A stretch of DNA of 64,000 nt from positions 124,001 through 188,000 of the forward strand of contig NZ_FOFR01000009.1 of the NCBI RefSeq assembly GCF_900110955.1, given 5' to 3'. This DNA comes from Lentzea xinjiangensis (GTDB taxonomy: Bacteria > Actinomycetota > Actinomycetes > Mycobacteriales > Pseudonocardiaceae). Below are positions 61,963-64,000 of this stretch, one piece after another (the stretch's first letter is position 1; every line of letters starts with the position of its first letter). The translations under genes and the position numbers were made by a program. The notes under the pieces were generated by a model. It did no database searches, was not told the DNA's origin, and saw only the letters and a list, made by a program, of their open reading frames with translations.

Positions 61963-62421
61963 ATGACGCAGATCGGTGTTCTGGCCGGCAACCCGCGGCC
62001 CGCCTCGCGCACCCTGCAGGCCGCGCTGACCCTGCGGGAGGCGCTCGCCTCGGCGCTGGGCGTGCCCGTCGACGGGCCGGTGGTGGACGCGGCGGAGCTG
62101 GCGCCGCAGGTCTTCACGGAGCCGGACGCGGTCGGGGCGGCGCTGGAGGCGCTGGGCCGGGCCGAGGTGCTGGTGGTGGCCACGCCGACGTACAAGGCCG
62201 CGTACACCGGGCTGCTCAAGGCCGTGCTGGACCAGGCGCCGGCGGGATGGTTGCGGGGCAAGGTGGTCGTGCCGCTGCAGGTCGCCGCGTCGGACCGGCA
62301 CGCGCTCGCCGTCGAGGTGCACCTGCGGCCGGTGCTGACCGAGCTGGGCGCGCTGGTGCCGCAGGCGTTGTTCCTCAACGAGAGCTCACTGCCGGCACGC
62401 GTCACGGACTTCGCACTCGAC
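61963..62421 (+). pseudogene. NADPH-dependent FMN reductase, 3'-truncated
   Basis: Residues 1-153 match the SsuE/MsuE-type flavodoxin fold: IGVLAGNPRPASRTLQAAL (FMN loop), VLVVATPTYKAAYTGLLK and LQVAASDRHALAVEVHLRPV. They supply reduced FMN to a two-component monooxygenase. Homology stops near 62421 (RVTDFALDS), about 30 residues before a normal C-terminus. Beyond it the frame stays open but reads antisense to an inserted fragment. An LLM-type monooxygenase fragment lies downstream as the expected partner. The product may still fold, but the truncation looks like damage. Confidence 0.75.
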
Positions 62422-63100
62422 TCGGGCGTGCGTGTTCGGCCGCGCGAACGCCGCGAACGCCTTCCCCGTCGTGTAGGGGCCGACGGCGAAGCGGAACGGG
62501 TCCTCCTCGCCCCTCTCCTTGATCAGCCGGCCTTCCGCGGAGACGCGCACGAGCCCGGCGGCGTCCTCGGAGACGTCGCCGACGGCGCGCAACGACCGCA
62601 GCACCGGGTCGGCCGTGCGGGAGAGGGAGTGGACCGGCAGGCGGGCGTCGATCAGACCGTTGGCGCGCACCACGTCGGGCGTCGTGGTGCTGCCCGCCAG
62701 GAGCGCGCCGTCGACCGCCTCGACCCACATGTGGGCGCCGATGACCCGCACGATTCCCGCGCGGGACAACGCCAGCAGCTCCTCCAGCCGGTCCGGTGGC
62801 GGACCGGAGGCGAGGTAGCTGAAGTAGCCGTGCCACCAGCCGTCGAACGGCATCAGCCCCGCGAGCTGGCCGTAGACCGACAGCAACGCGAGGAACGCCC
62901 CCAGGTCGGCGCTGTGACGGGGGTCGGAGCGGCGGCGCAGGTCCGCCTCGACGTAGGACCGCAGGTACTCCTGGAACTCCTCGCCGGACGCGAAGGTCAG
63001 GCCGGCCAGCGGCCGGTCGAGGCGCTCGAAGTCGATGCGGTCGGCGGGATCGGGCACCGCGAGCGCCTCCAGCGACGTCTTCCCGTGCAGCAACCGCGTC
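62422..63100 (-). pseudogene. C-terminal fragment of an FAD/NAD(P)-binding protein, inverted
   Basis: The minus frame reads like the last 225 residues of a large FAD/NAD(P)-binding protein: TSLEALAVPDPADRIDFERL, GAFLALLSVYGQLAG, GWWHGYFSYLASGPPPDRLE, GSTTTPDVVRANGLIDARLP and AFAAFARPNT. The N-terminal Rossmann half is missing, and no start or ribosome site precedes it. Both ends coincide with the loss of reading sense in the flanking plus-strand genes. It is an inserted or rearranged piece rather than a working gene. Confidence 0.7.
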
Positions 63101-63697
63101 CGAACGTGTCGTTCGGCGGCTCCTCCCCCGCCGCCTACGCCGCGGGCGGGGCGGAAGCGGACATCTTCTGCCTGTGGGGCGAGCCGCTCGCCGAGACCGC
63201 GCAGCAGATCGAGTCGGTCAAGCAGGCGGCGAGGGACGCGGGCAGGACGGACGTGCCGAGGATCCAGGTCGCGTTCCGGCCGATCATCGCGCCCACCGAG
63301 GAACTGGCCTGGGAGGAGGCGCACCGGACGGTCGAGCGGATCGAGGCGCGCAAGGCCAACGCGCCGCTCAGTCTCAGGCACTCGCCGTCGAACCCGGAGA
63401 ACACCGGCTCGCAACGGCTCCTGGCGGTCGCCGAGCGCGGCGAGCGTTCGACCGCGCGCTGTGGACGCCGACGGCGAAGGCGACCGGTGGCGCAGGCAAC
63501 TCCAACGCGCTGGTCGGCACTGCGGAGACCGTCGCGCAGGCGTTGCTGGACTACTACGACCTCGGCGTGGACATCCTGTCGGCACGCGGGTACGACCTGC
63601 TCGGCGACGCCATCGACTTCGGCCGGTACGTGATCCCGCTGGTGCGCGAGGAGGTCGCGAAGAGGGACCGGGCCAAGGCCGCACGACCACGCTCGAA
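63101..63697 (+). pseudogene. LLM-class flavin monooxygenase, 5'-truncated and frameshifted
   Basis: Plus-strand reading begins inside a SsuD-like alkanesulfonate monooxygenase: NVSFGGSSPAAYAAGGAEAD, FCLWGEPLAETAQQIESVKQ and VAFRPIIAPTEELAWEEAHR. About 190 N-terminal residues are missing. Near 63444-63447 (GAGCGTTCGACC) the frame shifts by one base: before it AVAERGER, after it FDRALWTPTAKATGGAGNSN, then VGTAETVAQALLDYYDLGVD and RYVIPLVREEVAKRD at the usual end. The frameshift and lost 5' end make it non-functional. The GNAT start overlaps its tail. Confidence 0.8.
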
Positions 63698-64000
63698 GTG
63701 CGCCGGGTCCGGCAGCCGGATCCGGCCGCGGCGCCGTTGGTGGCGGAACTGACGTACGAGTACACGTCCCGCTACGGACTCTCCGGTGCAGAGGAGATGC
63801 AACGGCCCGCGGACGTTTTCGAACCACCGCACGGACAATTCCTGCTGCTCGTCGAAGCCGGTGAGGCGGTGGCCGGTGGCGCGTTCATGCGCCATGACGC
63901 GGAAACCGCTGAGCTGAAACGAATCTGGACGCATTCCCGGCACCGCCGGCGCGGGTTGGCGCGGCGCGTGCTCGCCGAACTCGAAAAGGAGGCGAGAACG
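63698..64000 (+). CDS. GNAT N-acetyltransferase, 5' part (cut by window edge)
   Basis: 101 codons are visible from a GTG at 63698 (RRVRQPDPAAAPLVAELTYE). The GNAT acetyl-CoA-binding signature starts near the edge: ELKRIWTHSRHRRRGLARRV contains the RxxGxA-type pyrophosphate loop, preceded by FLLLVEAGEAVAGGAFMRH, the usual beta2-beta3 hairpin. The acyl acceptor is unknown. The start may lie a little upstream if the gene was coupled to the monooxygenase, and the C-terminus is outside the window. Confidence 0.8.
   Translation, partial: MRRVRQPDPAAAPLVAELTYEYTSRYGLSGAEEMQRPADVFEPPHGQFLLLVEAGEAVAGGAFMRHDAETAELKRIWTHSRHRRRGLARRVLAELEKEART

Overview
The window is about 64 kb of very GC-rich DNA. Many genes start with GTG, several look leaderless, and G/C is strongly preferred at third codon positions. 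The gene content points to a filamentous actinomycete, probably of the Pseudonocardiales (Lentzea/Saccharothrix-like); the order is an inference. Supporting features are an AfsR/SARP regulator, large LuxR-type ATPase regulators, chitin-degrading enzymes preceded by DasR-type operators, a Pls/PosA-type NRPS and actinobacterial DUF families. No rRNA, tRNA, CRISPR array, transposase or phage genes were seen. It reads as chromosomal rather than as a mobile island.

Layout. 1-10 kb: the 5' part of an FAD monooxygenase, two DUF305 lipoproteins around a secreted chitin-active AA10 LPMO, a prolyl aminopeptidase, a tannase-family esterase, an APC permease and a membrane GGDEF/HD-GYP protein. 10-20 kb: a SARP/NB-ARC/TPR regulator, three small secreted proteins (one with an internal 330-bp duplication), a DUF2306 membrane protein, a secreted cyclophilin, cobF and a LuxR-type regulator. 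20-30 kb: a secreted tripeptidyl-aminopeptidase-like hydrolase; a PP2C phosphatase and a solitary N6-adenine methylase divergent from a palindromic promoter; a soluble Ser/Thr kinase; AlkA; a NarL-type response regulator; and a zinc-finger/ATPase/LuxR regulator. 30-40 kb: a GH18 chitinase behind two DasR-type sites, two tandem class C serine hydrolases, an M14 carboxypeptidase, a 45-codon ORF coupled to an alpha/beta hydrolase, RecD2 and a two-component system.

40-48 kb: a DUF4153-like membrane protein with a 57-bp minisatellite, then a Pls/PosA-type NRPS overlapping by 4 bp with an M1 metallopeptidase. Hand-read specificity residues of the NRPS resemble a lysine code. 47-51 kb (minus strand): a compact four-gene operon of J-domain/pseudokinase, vWA protein, divergent adenylosuccinate-synthetase paralogue and degenerate Nudix/winged-helix protein, with a perfect inverted repeat touching the first start codon. 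This is the best candidate for an undescribed system. 51-62 kb: an MscS-type channel, an MFS transporter, a lipoprotein that looks like a free subtilisin propeptide facing a large secreted subtilase, a PH-like membrane protein, a coiled-coil protein, a DUF6098-like protein, a cupin and an FAD dehydrogenase. 62-64 kb: a broken mosaic in which an inverted fragment of an FAD/NAD(P)-binding protein gene replaces the junction of an FMN-reductase/LLM-monooxygenase pair, followed by a GNAT acetyltransferase cut by the window edge.

How the parts work together. The LPMO and chitinase are probably one DasR-controlled chitin/GlcNAc response. PP2C and the kinase may form a phosphorylation switch around the methylase. 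The NRPS and M1 peptidase may make and trim a basic homopolymer. The vWA operon may make or sense a modified nucleotide, with the Nudix-like protein as its regulator.
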